Source: an uncultured Rhizobiaceae bacterium (GTDB lineage: Bacteria > Pseudomonadota > Alphaproteobacteria > Rhizobiales > Rhizobiaceae). From it: DNA of 64,000 bases. The stretch lies in contig CATQIJ010000013.1 in the NCBI GenBank assembly GCA_958296345.1, forward strand, positions 558,001 through 622,000, in the 5' to 3' direction. Positions 21,789 to 32,983 of the stretch are shown here, piece by piece (positions within the stretch are counted from its first letter, which is position 1; the number at the start of each line of letters is the position of its first letter). The position numbers and the translations under genes are program-made. The notes under the pieces were generated by a model, which was given only the letters and a program-made list of their open reading frames with translations, was not told the origin of the DNA and ran no database searches.

Positions 21789-21894
21789 GCAAACAATTCA
21801 GTAGGAATTGCTTTGCTATCTTTGTTTGCGAACAAACCAAAAGGGTTTGCTTTGCTTTATTTATTGGTGAACAATTCAATTAGAATTGCTTCAT
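21789..21894. repeat. Three tandem hairpins, exact 39-nt period, in the sucA-sucB intergenic region
   Basis: 21789-21816, 21828-21855, 21867-21894: (GCAAA|GCGAA|GTGAA)-6 bp-5-nt loop-6 bp-C-(TTTGC|TTTGC|TTCAT); CAATTC/GAATTG replaced by CAAACC/GGTTTG in the middle copy. Confidence 0.9.
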
Positions 21895-21936
21895 ATTGTT
21901 GCTTATGATCAACTCATAAAGAGCGCTTCATAATAT

Positions 21937-24918
21937 TTATTTTGCATCCCCTAATGCATCTTCAAGAAATGCCTCTAGTTCATGTAAATGCCTGGACATT
22001 TGACCTGTAGCAGGTGATGCCGCTGCTGCTCGACCCGTGTATCTTGCACGCTGATGTTTTGCATCGATATGTTCGAATACCCATTGCAGATATGGTTCAA
22101 TAAATGACCAAGCGCCCATGTTCTTTGGTTCTTCCTGACACCATACCATCTCTGCATTTTTAAAACGCGAGAGTTCTGTGATTAATGCTTTTGCAGGGAA
22201 TGGGTAAAGTTGCTCTAGACGTAAGAGATAGACATCATCAAGACCGCGTTTTTCACGTTCTTCAAGAAGATCAAAATAAACCTTACCTGAACACATAACT
22301 ACGCGTTTGATTTTATTGTCTTTGACTAGTTTTGTACCTTGGTAGTTTTTGTCGTCAGCATCATCCCACAGGAGGCGGTGGAAACTGCTGTCTCCATAAA
22401 ATTCTTCTAATCGTGACACGGCTCGTTTATGACGGAGCAATGATTTTGGTGTCATTAAAATCAGCGGTTTACGGAAATCACGACGAACCTGACGGCGTAA
22501 AATATGGAAGTAATTTGCTGGCGTCGTACAGTTCGCAACTTGCATGTTGTCTTGCGCACAAAGTTGTAGGAAACGCTCTAACCTTGCTGATGAGTGTTCT
22601 GGCCCCTGCCCTTCATAACCATGGGGTAGAAGCATTACGAGACCCGACATGCGTAACCATTTACTCTCGCCTGATGAAATAAACTGATCGATTACAACTT
22701 GAGCTCCATTAACAAAATCACCGAACTGCCCTTCCCATATCGTCAAAGCATTTGGGCGGGTTAGGGAGTAGCCATATTCGTAACCAAGAACAGCTTCTTC
22801 TGAAAGCATTGAGTTGATTACATCATATTCTTCTTGGTCTTTGGAAATGTTATTTAGCGGCGTATAGCGACTTTCATCTAACTGATCGTAAAGCACTGAG
22901 TGGCGTTGTGAGAAAGTACCACGTTCGCAGTCCTGACCTGATAAGCGAACGGTGTGTTTTTCATCGACCATGGCGCCAAATGCTAGTGCCTCACCCATGC
23001 CCCAATCAATACCTTCACCTGTATCAATCATCTTTCGGCGACTATCCATTAGGCGTTGTACGGTTTTGTGAATGTTGAAACTCTCTGGGACTTCGGTAAT
23101 TTTTTTACCAATATCTGAAATTTTCTTTTTTGTGATACCAGTTTTACCGCGACGTGTTTCATCTTCATTGTCAGCAATTTTTAAACCAGACCATGCACCA
23201 TCAAGCCAATCAGCTTTATTTGGTTTGTAGTTTTGCCCAGCTTCATATTCAGTTTCTAGGAAATTGCGCCATTCATCGCGCATTGTTTTATATTCTTCAG
23301 CTGTAATTAAACCTTCTGAAATGAGCTTGTTACTGTAGATGGTTGCTGTTGTTTCATGTGCACGAATGTTTTCATACATCAATGGCTGTGTAAACGCTGG
23401 CTCATCGCCTTCATTGTGCCCAAAGCGTCTGTAGCAGAACATGTCTACAACAACAGGTTTGCGGAAAAGCTGACGATATTCTGTTGCAACCTTAGCTGCA
23501 AAGGTAACCGCTTCTGGATCATCGCCATTAACATGGAAAATTGGTGCTTCAATCATTTTTGCCACATCAGATGGATAAGGTGATGAGCGAGAGAAGCGAG
23601 GATTGGTTGTAAAGCCAATCTGGTTGTTGATGATGAAGTGAACTGAACCACCTGTGCGGTGACCTTTTAGGCCTGAAAGACCAAAACATTCAGCAACAAC
23701 GCCCTGCCCCGCAAAGGCTGCATCACCATGAAGTAGCAATGGCATAACTGTATCGCGTGGACGTGAGCCTCGTTCATTTTTTGGCTCAAATTTATCTTGC
23801 TTGGCGCGTACTTTGCCCAAAACAACTGGATTTACGATTTCAAGGTGCGATGGGTTTGCTGTTAGGGATAAATGGACCTCGTTACCGTCAAACTCACGGT
23901 CAGAAGATGCGCCTAGGTGATATTTAACATCGCCTGAACCTTCAACTTCATCTGGCTTGAAAGAACCGCCTTTAAATTCGTTGAAAATCGCCCGGTGGGG
24001 TTTGCCCATCACGTTAGCAAGTACGTTCAATCGACCACGGTGCGCCATGCCAAGGATGATTTCCTTAAGGCCCATCTGACCGCCACGTTTAATGATTTGC
24101 TCAAGTGCTGGAACAAGCGCTTCGCCGCCATCAAGACCAAAGCGTTTTGTACCTTTGTATTTGATATCGATGTATTGCTCAAAGCCTTCAGCTTCTACTA
24201 ATTTACGCAGAATAGCTTTTTTACCTTCGATGGTAAAAGCAACGCCTTTGTCTGGTCCTTCGATGCGTTCTTGTAGCCAACCTTTTTCTTGTGGGTTGGA
24301 AATATGCATGAACTCAATGCCGATGGTCGAGCAATATGTTCTTTGAAGGATTTCTACCATTTCTGGTATGGTGGCAAATTCTAGACCCAACATGCCATCG
24401 ATGAATATTTTTCGGTCGTAGTCAGCTTCTGAAAAGCCATAGTTTGAAGGCAGAAGCTCGTTGTAGGCTTCTTTTTTTCCAGCAATTTTTAAAGGGTCGA
24501 GATCAGCATGTAAGTGGCCACGCATACGGTATGCGCGGATCATCATAATTGCTGAAACTGAATCGCGAGTAGAGCGCAAAACATGGTCGCCATCTGATGG
24601 CTCACCTTTTGTTGCTGCTTGGGCTTTAATTTTATCGCCTACATGTTTTTCAACAACAGGCCAGTCGCCATCTAGGGCTGAAACGAGTTCGCCGTTCGCG
24701 TGAATTGGCCAATGGGGTTTTTTCCACGAAGCGCCTTCTGCATTTTTTGTGATGTCGCCTGCATCGTCATTTAATTCTGAGAAAAAGGTCTGCCAGTCGT
24801 TGCTTACTGAACTTGGGTCCTTCTGGTATTGAGCATAAATTTCTTCAATATAACCTGCGTTACCACCGTATAAAAAAGATGTGTTAGAAAATTCTTTGTT
24901 AGAATTTTGCTCTGCCAT
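21937..24918 (-). CDS. sucA: 2-oxoglutarate dehydrogenase E1 component
   Basis: FLYGGNAGYIEEIYAQY..., GMAHRGRLNVLANV, HGDAAFAGQGVVAE, LPHGYEGQGPEHSSARLERFLQL. Confidence 0.98.
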   Translation of the reverse strand: MAEQNSNKEFSNTSFLYGGNAGYIEEIYAQYQKDPSSVSNDWQTFFSELNDDAGDITKNAEGASWKKPHWPIHANGELVSALDGDWPVVEKHVGDKIKAQAATKGEPSDGDHVLRSTRDSVSAIMMIRAYRMRGHLHADLDPLKIAGKKEAYNELLPSNYGFSEADYDRKIFIDGMLGLEFATIPEMVEILQRTYCSTIGIEFMHISNPQEKGWLQERIEGPDKGVAFTIEGKKAILRKLVEAEGFEQYIDIKYKGTKRFGLDGGEALVPALEQIIKRGGQMGLKEIILGMAHRGRLNVLANVMGKPHRAIFNEFKGGSFKPDEVEGSGDVKYHLGASSDREFDGNEVHLSLTANPSHLEIVNPVVLGKVRAKQDKFEPKNERGSRPRDTVMPLLLHGDAAFAGQGVVAECFGLSGLKGHRTGGSVHFIINNQIGFTTNPRFSRSSPYPSDVAKMIEAPIFHVNGDDPEAVTFAAKVATEYRQLFRKPVVVDMFCYRRFGHNEGDEPAFTQPLMYENIRAHETTATIYSNKLISEGLITAEEYKTMRDEWRNFLETEYEAGQNYKPNKADWLDGAWSGLKIADNEDETRRGKTGITKKKISDIGKKITEVPESFNIHKTVQRLMDSRRKMIDTGEGIDWGMGEALAFGAMVDEKHTVRLSGQDCERGTFSQRHSVLYDQLDESRYTPLNNISKDQEEYDVINSMLSEEAVLGYEYGYSLTRPNALTIWEGQFGDFVNGAQVVIDQFISSGESKWLRMSGLVMLLPHGYEGQGPEHSSARLERFLQLCAQDNMQVANCTTPANYFHILRRQVRRDFRKPLILMTPKSLLRHKRAVSRLEEFYGDSSFHRLLWDDADDKNYQGTKLVKDNKIKRVVMCSGKVYFDLLEEREKRGLDDVYLLRLEQLYPFPAKALITELSRFKNAEMVWCQEEPKNMGAWSFIEPYLQWVFEHIDAKHQRARYTGRAAAASPATGQMSRHLHELEAFLEDALGDAK

Positions 24919-25005
24919 TTTCCGAAGCCTTATCTCTTGTCAATATTTATTCAAAAGGTATAGGGCGGCTAGAAGTCTATGAGTGTCTTCTAGCCGCCAT
25001 AAGTA

Positions 25006-26013
<1,008 letters not shown>

Positions 26014-26129
26014 TCATGAAGATCTTAAGACGTGTTTTAAAACAGAATATTGAATTTGCAAAGCACAGAATATTGTGTAGTTATTTCAGTATCTTAAAAA
26101 GATTTTCATTTACGTAAAAGTAAGAATTT

Positions 26130-27272
26130 CTAAGCACCTATGTATTCTCGGGACTGCATTTCATGCAATCTGGAGATTGTTCTCTTGAATTCAAACGCTT
26201 CCGTACCAGATGTTGCTGTATAAAGTTTGTCTGGTTTGGCTTCGGAAGAGACAACAATACGAATATGATTATCGTAGAGTGTATCAATTAGTAAAATAAA
26301 GCGCTTTGCTGCGTTATGATCTTCGCGTTGCATGACGGGAATATCTTCCAGAAATACTGTATGATAATTTCTAGCCATTGCTAAATAATCCGCAGCGCTT
26401 CGTGGTTCTAGGCAAAGAGTGGCAAACGGAACTCTAGCTACACCGGCTGCTGATTGGGGTATTTCAAGTTTTCTACCTTTTAATTCTAAGGTTTCAGGTG
26501 AAACTTTCGTAGCTCCAGTAAGGCGTAGCCAAGTTTCATCCATAGCTTTTTTAGTATTGTTGTCTAATGGCGTGTAGTAAACAGGAGCTTGATCTAATTT
26601 TTCTAATCTGAAGTCTGTTCTTGCATCTAAGTTAAAAATACTAACGTTCTCAGTGAGTAAATCTATAAAAGGTAAGAATATTTTACGGTTTAAACCATTC
26701 GTATATAGATTTTCAGGCGCTACATTAGAGGTTGCAACAATAACTACACCTTCATCGAACATTGCCTCAAACAAACGCCCTAAAATCATTGCATCGGCTA
26801 TATCTGTAACTGTGAATTCGTCAAAACATAGAACACTTGCGTCTTCTGCTAAAGCTTCAGCAATTGTTGGGATGGGGTCTTCTTCTTTTGTTTCGCCATG
26901 TTTATAAGCTTGGCGGTGTTTATGAATTCGCTCTTGAGCATCTTGCATAAAGTCGTTGAAGTGCGCGCGGCGCTTGCGCTTATGAGGTAGAATTTCAAAA
27001 AACATATCCATCAACATGGATTTACCGCGCCCTACATCGCCCCAAATATAGATGCCTTTAATAGTTTCGGGTGCTTTTTTGCTAAATAACCATCCAAGTG
27101 AGCTAGATTTTCTAGAAAGTCGCTTTTTCTCAAGCTTGGCAAGAAGTTCATCAAACTGAGTGACAAGTATTGATTGATTTGGGTCAGATTCTATCTGACC
27201 AGCTGCTATGAGTTTTTCATAGGCTGTGTTCATTCTTTGTGGATTTAGATTTCTCGTGTCCATGATACGCAA
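26130..27272 (-). CDS. zapE: Cell division protein ZapE / AFG1-family ATPase
   Basis: GIYIWGDVGRGKSMLMDMF, LCFDEFTVTDIADAMIL, HFNDFM. Confidence 0.93.
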   Translation of the reverse strand: MRIMDTRNLNPQRMNTAYEKLIAAGQIESDPNQSILVTQFDELLAKLEKKRLSRKSSSLGWLFSKKAPETIKGIYIWGDVGRGKSMLMDMFFEILPHKRKRRAHFNDFMQDAQERIHKHRQAYKHGETKEEDPIPTIAEALAEDASVLCFDEFTVTDIADAMILGRLFEAMFDEGVVIVATSNVAPENLYTNGLNRKIFLPFIDLLTENVSIFNLDARTDFRLEKLDQAPVYYTPLDNNTKKAMDETWLRLTGATKVSPETLELKGRKLEIPQSAAGVARVPFATLCLEPRSAADYLAMARNYHTVFLEDIPVMQREDHNAAKRFILLIDTLYDNHIRIVVSSEAKPDKLYTATSGTEAFEFKRTISRLHEMQSREYIGA

Positions 27273-27323
27273 TCATATGCAAAAGTTTACGATTGCAAAC
27301 TGAAAACTAAAGTTATGCTAAGT

Positions 27324-27890
27324 TTATCTTGAAAAAGAGATTGGCTTGCCAGAAGCTGTAGTGCCAGCGTAACGTTCGCTACCTACAGAGCCTAGGCTAG
27401 CAACTTGACTGCCATTTCCATCTACTAGGACAACTCTTGAGCCTTTAACGTCCCAAGCTGTTACAGTGCTTAGCTCTGGGGAGTTACAACGTAATGTTGT
27501 TGCGCGGTAGCCGCCAGACCATTTAGTGAAAGCAAGAATCGCCCGACATTGAGAGCTATCCGAAGCAACATTCCAAGAGCCAGCTAATGGTTCGTGGGTT
27601 AAAGGCTCTGTGTTTGCAGGATTTGTATTAAGAGAAGCAACTTCAGTATTCACTTCTTGTGAAGCATCAGTACTAGATACTTGCGGAGCAGTTGGTGCAT
27701 CTAAACTGGTTGATGCATCAGCAGTTTCTGAAATTGGATCTAATTGAGTTGTCTCAACATTTCCCGATGGTACAGAAGGTAAAGGCTGCGGCGGAGTGCG
27801 CGTACTAACATTCAAAGCATTCGTTGAGCGTGTACAACCCGCAACGGCAATTGCCATCATCAAAATTGCGAGTGAAGTTTTTAGACCCAT
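27324..27890 (-). CDS. Inh/Omp19-type protease inhibitor lipoprotein
   Basis: Lipobox IAVAGC; C-terminal LAGSWNVASDSSQCRAIL...GSERYAGTTASGKPISFSR. Confidence 0.75.
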   Translation of the reverse strand: MGLKTSLAILMMAIAVAGCTRSTNALNVSTRTPPQPLPSVPSGNVETTQLDPISETADASTSLDAPTAPQVSSTDASQEVNTEVASLNTNPANTEPLTHEPLAGSWNVASDSSQCRAILAFTKWSGGYRATTLRCNSPELSTVTAWDVKGSRVVLVDGNGSQVASLGSVGSERYAGTTASGKPISFSR

Positions 27891-28165
27891 AATTCATGCC
27901 CTTATATTGATAGGCGGTACTTAGTTTATATTTGTAGCCACAATATGGCCTGTAATAGCTAAAAGAAGGTTAACCAGTCCTTAATTGTGCCGTAGCGGAA
28001 GGTTAGTCACATATATAAAGAAATTTATCAAGCCAAATAATATTTTGGTCTAATAATATAAAATAGGCAAAAATAAGCCACTTTTGGGCCATGCTTGATT
28101 TAGTATCTTCTCTCGCTTAAGTAATAAGTAGTGAAATCTATGAAATTTCATTGGAGGAGATAATT

Positions 28166-29161
28166 ATGAAAATCATTAAAAAAGTCGCTTTGGCTTTTAC
28201 ATTCACAGTTGCAACAACAGTAGGTGCTTTTGCTGCATGTGATGCAGGTGAAACTGTTATCAAGTTTAGCCACGTAACAAACACAGATAAACATCCTAAA
28301 GGCATCGCTGCTTCTGTACTTCAAGAACGCGTTAATAAAGAGATGAACGGTAAAGCTTGTATGGAAGTTTTCCCGAACTCAACTTTATATGATGATAACA
28401 AAGTACTTGAAGCGCTTTTAAATGGTGATGTTCACCTAGCAGCACCGTCACTTTCCAAGTTTGAGAAATTTACCAAAAAATTCCGCATCTTTGATTTGCC
28501 GTTCATGTTTGCAAATATCGATGCAGTGGATGCTTTCCAAAACTCTGATGCGGGTAATGATTTAAAAGATTCTATGGTGAAGCGTGGACTTAAAGGCTTG
28601 GCTTTTTGGCATAATGGTATGAAGCAAATGTCTGCAAGTGTTCCCCTTGTGAACCCATCAGATGCGAAAGGCTTGAAATTCCGTGTTCAGGCTTCTGACG
28701 TGCTTGTGGCTCAGTTCGAGCAACTTGGCGCTAGCCCACAAAAAATGTCTTTCAAAGAAGTTTACGGCGGTCTTCAAACCAAGGTTATTGATGGTCAAGA
28801 AAATACTTGGTCAAACATCTATGGTAAGAAGTTCTTTGAAGTGCAGGATGGAACTACTGAAACAAACCACGGCATTATTGACTATCTAGTTGTGACATCT
28901 GATGAGTGGTTGGCTGGTCTTGAGGCTGGTACGCGTGATCAACTTCTTACAATTCTTAAAGAAGTTACTGAGAGCCGTAACAAAGAGTCTTTTGCGGTAA
29001 ACGAAGCTAACAAAGCTAAAGTTGTTGAAGCTGGCGGTGTTGTTCGCACTTTGACAGATGAGCAACGTCAAGCTTGGGTTGATGCATTGAAGCCAGTTTG
29101 GTCTAAGTTTGAAGGCGATATTGGAGCTGATCTAATCGCTGCTGCTCAAGGCACAAACTAA
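28166..29161 (+). CDS. TRAP transporter substrate-binding protein (DctP family)
   Basis: Signal peptide; FKEVYGGLQTKVIDGQENTWSNIYGKKFFEVQ. Confidence 0.93.
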   Translation: MKIIKKVALAFTFTVATTVGAFAACDAGETVIKFSHVTNTDKHPKGIAASVLQERVNKEMNGKACMEVFPNSTLYDDNKVLEALLNGDVHLAAPSLSKFEKFTKKFRIFDLPFMFANIDAVDAFQNSDAGNDLKDSMVKRGLKGLAFWHNGMKQMSASVPLVNPSDAKGLKFRVQASDVLVAQFEQLGASPQKMSFKEVYGGLQTKVIDGQENTWSNIYGKKFFEVQDGTTETNHGIIDYLVVTSDEWLAGLEAGTRDQLLTILKEVTESRNKESFAVNEANKAKVVEAGGVVRTLTDEQRQAWVDALKPVWSKFEGDIGADLIAAAQGTN

Positions 29162-29180
29162 GTTCTCAAATGAAGTAATA

Positions 29181-29214
29181 CTTCTACGGCAGTGCAATTG
29201 TGCTGCCGTAGAAG
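29181..29214 (+). promoter_or_regulatory. Long intercistronic hairpin between dctP- and dctQ-like genes
   Basis: CTTCTACGGCAG...CTGCCGTAGAAG, 12-bp perfect stem. Confidence 0.8.
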
Positions 29215-29229
29215 CACTTTAGGTAAAAA

Positions 29230-29862
29230 ATGATGCACGGCCATTCAAAACCAAAATCCACTATTGATAATATAGAAGAGACCTTCATAGCGATTACGCT
29301 TGGGCTTATGACGGTGATAACTTTCGCCAATGTTATTGCTCGCTATGTTCTCAATACGAATATCTTATGGGGGCTAGAAGCTACTGTGTTTTTATTCGCT
29401 TGGCTTGTTTTAATCGGTGCTTCTTATGGCGTGAAGCAGACGTTTCATATTGGCGTTGATGTTGTTTTGGTCATGGTGCCAAAGCCGCTTCGTAAAATTC
29501 TAACGCTTATTGCTTGTGCAGTATGTGTTTTATTTGCTGCATTAATCTTAAAAGGTGCATGGGATTACTGGTCGCCATTTATAGGCAAACGCGCCTTTTA
29601 TGAAACAGATGATTTGCCAGTGCCATTTTTTCTAACCTGGATCAGTGACGTTTTTAACGATGGTGAGGCATATGAAAAATTGCCGCGCTTTATTCCTTAC
29701 GCCGCACTCCCAATCGGTATGGCACTTTTGCTTTATCGATTTATCCAAGCAACTTATTACGTGATTACGGATCAACAAGTAGGTATTATTGCCAGCTATG
29801 AAGCTGAAGAGTTGATGGAAGAAGTTACGAATAAAAATAATAGTGCAGGGGAGCAAAACTAA
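29230..29862 (+). CDS. TRAP transporter small permease (DctQ family)
   Basis: Four-TM protein, RYVLNTNILWGLEATVFLFAWLVLIGASYGVKQTFHIGVDV; operon context. Confidence 0.9.
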   Translation: MMHGHSKPKSTIDNIEETFIAITLGLMTVITFANVIARYVLNTNILWGLEATVFLFAWLVLIGASYGVKQTFHIGVDVVLVMVPKPLRKILTLIACAVCVLFAALILKGAWDYWSPFIGKRAFYETDDLPVPFFLTWISDVFNDGEAYEKLPRFIPYAALPIGMALLLYRFIQATYYVITDQQVGIIASYEAEELMEEVTNKNNSAGEQN

Positions 29863-31238
29863 TGGAAGTTGTTCTTCTCTTTGTTCTAGTTGTCACCTTA
29901 ATGCTGATTGGTGTGCCGATTGCGGTTTCACTTGGTTTATCGAGCATGATTTTTTTGCTTGTTTATTCAGATGGATCATTAGCTTCGATTGCCCAGACAC
30001 TATTTTCAGGCTTTGATGGTCACTATACGCTTTTAGCTATTCCGTTCTTTATTTTAGCATCTAGCTTTATGTCGACGGGCGGTGTTGCCAAACGAATTAT
30101 TAGATTTGCAAATGCTTGCGTCGGGCATTTTTCTGGCGGTTTGGCCATTGCTTCCGTTTTTGCTTGTATGATGTTTGCCGCCCTTTCTGGTTCATCGCCT
30201 GCAACGGTTGTGGCCATTGGTTCAATCGTTATCGCTGGTATGCGTGAGGCTGGCTATTCAAAAGAGTTTGCTGCAGGTGTCATTTGTAATGCGGGAACGC
30301 TTGGTATTTTAATCCCGCCGTCGATCGTGATGGTTGTTTACGCAGCAGCAACGGATGTGTCCGTTGGGCGTATGTTTTTAGCTGGTGTATTCCCAGGCCT
30401 ACTTGCTGGTTTGATGTTGATGCTTGGTATTTTCGTATGGGCAAAAGTCAAGAGACTTCCATCTCAGCCATTCGCAGGTTTTAAAGAAATCCTTTCATCT
30501 GGCAAAGATGCTTTTTGGGGCTTGTTCTTAATCATCATTATTCTCGGTGGTATTTACGGCGGTATATTTACGCCAACAGAAGCTGCTGCTGTTGCGGCTA
30601 TCTATGCATTTGTCATCGCTAACTTTGTTTATCGTGATATGGGGCCACTTGCTATCACGGGTGATGAGTTAAACACGTCACTGTTTAGAAAACCGCAAGC
30701 ACTTATCAGCGCTTGGTTTCATCCTGATACGAAGAACACGCTTTTTGAAGCTGGTAAACTTACCATCATGCTTTTGTTTATTATCGCTAATGCATTGATC
30801 TTGAAGCATGTGCTAACGGAAGAACAAATTCCTCAATCAATTACCCAAGCTATGTTGGCTGCAGGCCTTGGACCAATAATGTTCTTGATTGTTGTCAATA
30901 TTATTTTGTTGATTGGTGGTCAATTTATGGAGCCATCGGGCTTGCTGATTATCGTGGCTCCGCTTGTATTCCCAATAGCTATGGAGCTTGGTATCGATCC
31001 AATTCACCTTGGTATTATCATGGTGGTAAACATGGAAATTGGTATGATTACGCCGCCCGTTGGCCTGAATTTATTCGTAACCGCTGGTGTCGCCCAAATG
31101 TCGGTCACCAATGTGGTGAAAGCAGCGCTTCCTTGGGTGGGTATCATGTTTATCTTCTTGATAATGGTGACTTACATACCGATCATTTCAACATGGCTAC
31201 CAACCACGATGATGGGGCCTGAAATTATTACGAGGTAA
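29862..31238 (+). CDS. TRAP transporter large permease (DctM family)
   Basis: GSSPATVVAIGSI, GILIPPSIVMVVYA, PTEAAAVAAIYAF, NMEIGMITPPVGLNLFV. Confidence 0.95.
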   Translation: MEVVLLFVLVVTLMLIGVPIAVSLGLSSMIFLLVYSDGSLASIAQTLFSGFDGHYTLLAIPFFILASSFMSTGGVAKRIIRFANACVGHFSGGLAIASVFACMMFAALSGSSPATVVAIGSIVIAGMREAGYSKEFAAGVICNAGTLGILIPPSIVMVVYAAATDVSVGRMFLAGVFPGLLAGLMLMLGIFVWAKVKRLPSQPFAGFKEILSSGKDAFWGLFLIIIILGGIYGGIFTPTEAAAVAAIYAFVIANFVYRDMGPLAITGDELNTSLFRKPQALISAWFHPDTKNTLFEAGKLTIMLLFIIANALILKHVLTEEQIPQSITQAMLAAGLGPIMFLIVVNIILLIGGQFMEPSGLLIIVAPLVFPIAMELGIDPIHLGIIMVVNMEIGMITPPVGLNLFVTAGVAQMSVTNVVKAALPWVGIMFIFLIMVTYIPIISTWLPTTMMGPEIITR

Positions 31239-31244
31239 GAAAAA

Positions 31245-31675
31245 ATGCTTAAGAAAGCTTTTCATTTTAGTCTACTTGCAACAGTTTTTGTACTTTCCCG
31301 GCCCAAGCATTTGAAGTAAAGAGTGTTTCAGTTGGTACACCAACGATTGCACATTTATGCAAGCAACTTGGCGGCAAAGGCGCTGACCCGATTATCACAA
31401 TCAAACATGATCCTGTTGCAGGTGAGAGAATTAAAGTACGCATGTATGATGTTTTAATAGGGCCAGGAAGAGGGCTTTTTGAACATCGTAAAAAAAGCAT
31501 AAAGTCCGACGCAAGTGGAACCACTATTTTAAAGGCTAATTTTTTGCCTCCCTGTAATACAACCAACGGAAGGAAAAATTCTTCTTATCGGTTTGATATT
31601 AAGGTTAAAGGTGGCAAGCCTGTAACAAAAAAATGGTTTAAATTTAATAGCAAGACCAAAAATATATCCAGGTAA
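31245..31675 (+). pseudogene. Small secreted protein with a frameshift near its signal-peptide cleavage site
   Basis: MLKKAFHFSLLATVFVLS in one frame, AQAFEVKSVSVGTPTIAHLCKQLGG...MYDVLIGPG in another; break near TTTCCCGGCCC. Confidence 0.6.
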
Positions 31676-31746
31676 ATGTAGATTTTGCTTATTAGAACTG
31701 TCTAAAATAACTGATATATTTGCCTCAAAATGCTGGAATATAAGCG

Positions 31747-32287
31747 CTATGACAAAAGCCTAATTCGCATCTGACGAACAATCTCTTTTTGCTCAGCATT
31801 AGCTTCACCGTCGTGACTTGCAACACGTTGAACCATGTCGATGAACTCTGACATTTGAGTGGGGTTTAGATTGCTCATCCAGAGAGATTTATATTGGCGA
31901 ATGATATCGTTCGGGCTTGCAATTTGGTTTGATACCCATTCAGAGAAGGGGACGACTTCGTCACTATCTTCCATACCAATTTCATCTTTGATAATTGCTT
32001 TAATCATATCGCGGGATTCGTCTGTCATGATGCCTTTGCATTCAGCTGTTTTGACCATGATGATTGCGGCAGCGGTGCCAGGGTCTTCTACGGCAGTAAG
32101 GACGGAGCCATCGGCTTTTTTTACGGAAAGCATTACGTCTAATTTTCCCTCGTATTGTTTGTGCCATATCGATGGCTTGTCCTGCTGCATTTGCACCGCG
32201 TTTAATAATAAAGAAATAGTATGATGCGGCGGCAATAGCGCCATGTATACCAAGTATAATATGCAAGAAACTTCCCCTAATATGCAA
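31747..32287 (-). pseudogene. Membrane-anchored TerB-like protein, frameshifted near 32140
   Basis: MHIRGSFLHIILGIHGAIAAASYYFFIIKRGANAAGQAIDMAQTIRGK in one frame continues as LDVMLSVKKADGSVLTAVEDPGTAAAIIMVKTAECKG in another. Confidence 0.65.
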
Positions 32288-32341
32288 ACTAGGGGAAGCT
32301 TAGCTTAAACTCTTAAATTTTCCAATAATATTGGAGAAGTT

Positions 32342-32797
32342 TTACTTGGCTGCGCCGTCGGTCATTTTAGTGATAGCGCCCGACATGCCAGCAAATGATT
32401 TTTTCAGCACCATTGATTGAGTAGCGCGCTTTTAGTGCTTCAGGATCAAGGTAGCCGATTTTTGTTTGACTAGCATCGTCCCAAATTAAAACGCGGATTG
32501 GTAGGTCTAAACCTGCAAGGATGTTTTCTTGCATAATAGGTGTACCAATTTGCGGTGCGCCAAAGATGATAAGCGTAGCGTCTGCTAATTCCATATCAAT
32601 GGATTTTGCGCCCGCTGCGTGGTCAATGCGTGCGAAGAGTTTTGGCGGTGCGTTTTCGATGATACCAACAAGTTGTCCGCCGTGTCAGAAACAGAGTTGT
32701 TACTGTTTTTAATAACCCAACCTTCTTGAGCATTCGCAGTTGTCATAAATAAAAATCCAGTCATAAAAAGTGTAATTGCTGAAACCAAAATACGCAT
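32342..32797 (-). pseudogene. DUF302-like secreted protein, frameshifted twice
   Basis: MRILVSAITLFMTGFLFMTTANAQEGWVIKNSNNSVSDTAD, then MELADATLIIFGAPQIGTPIMQENILAGLDLPIRVLIWDD, then GMSGAITKMTDGAAK, in different frames. Confidence 0.7.
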
Positions 32798-32983
32798 GGG
32801 TGGGACGCTCCTAAAAAATTATAGATAAGTTTTAGTAGAGCCATATGGCAATTGAAAGGCTTCAGTCTTTCACTTTATTTTTATGCTTGCGTGAGAGCGG
32901 GCGCTAAGAATTTACAAATTTATATAAAAAAATGGCATAAAGGATGCCCATTCTTGTTTGTGCGTTTCTTAGTCAGGAAAAAA

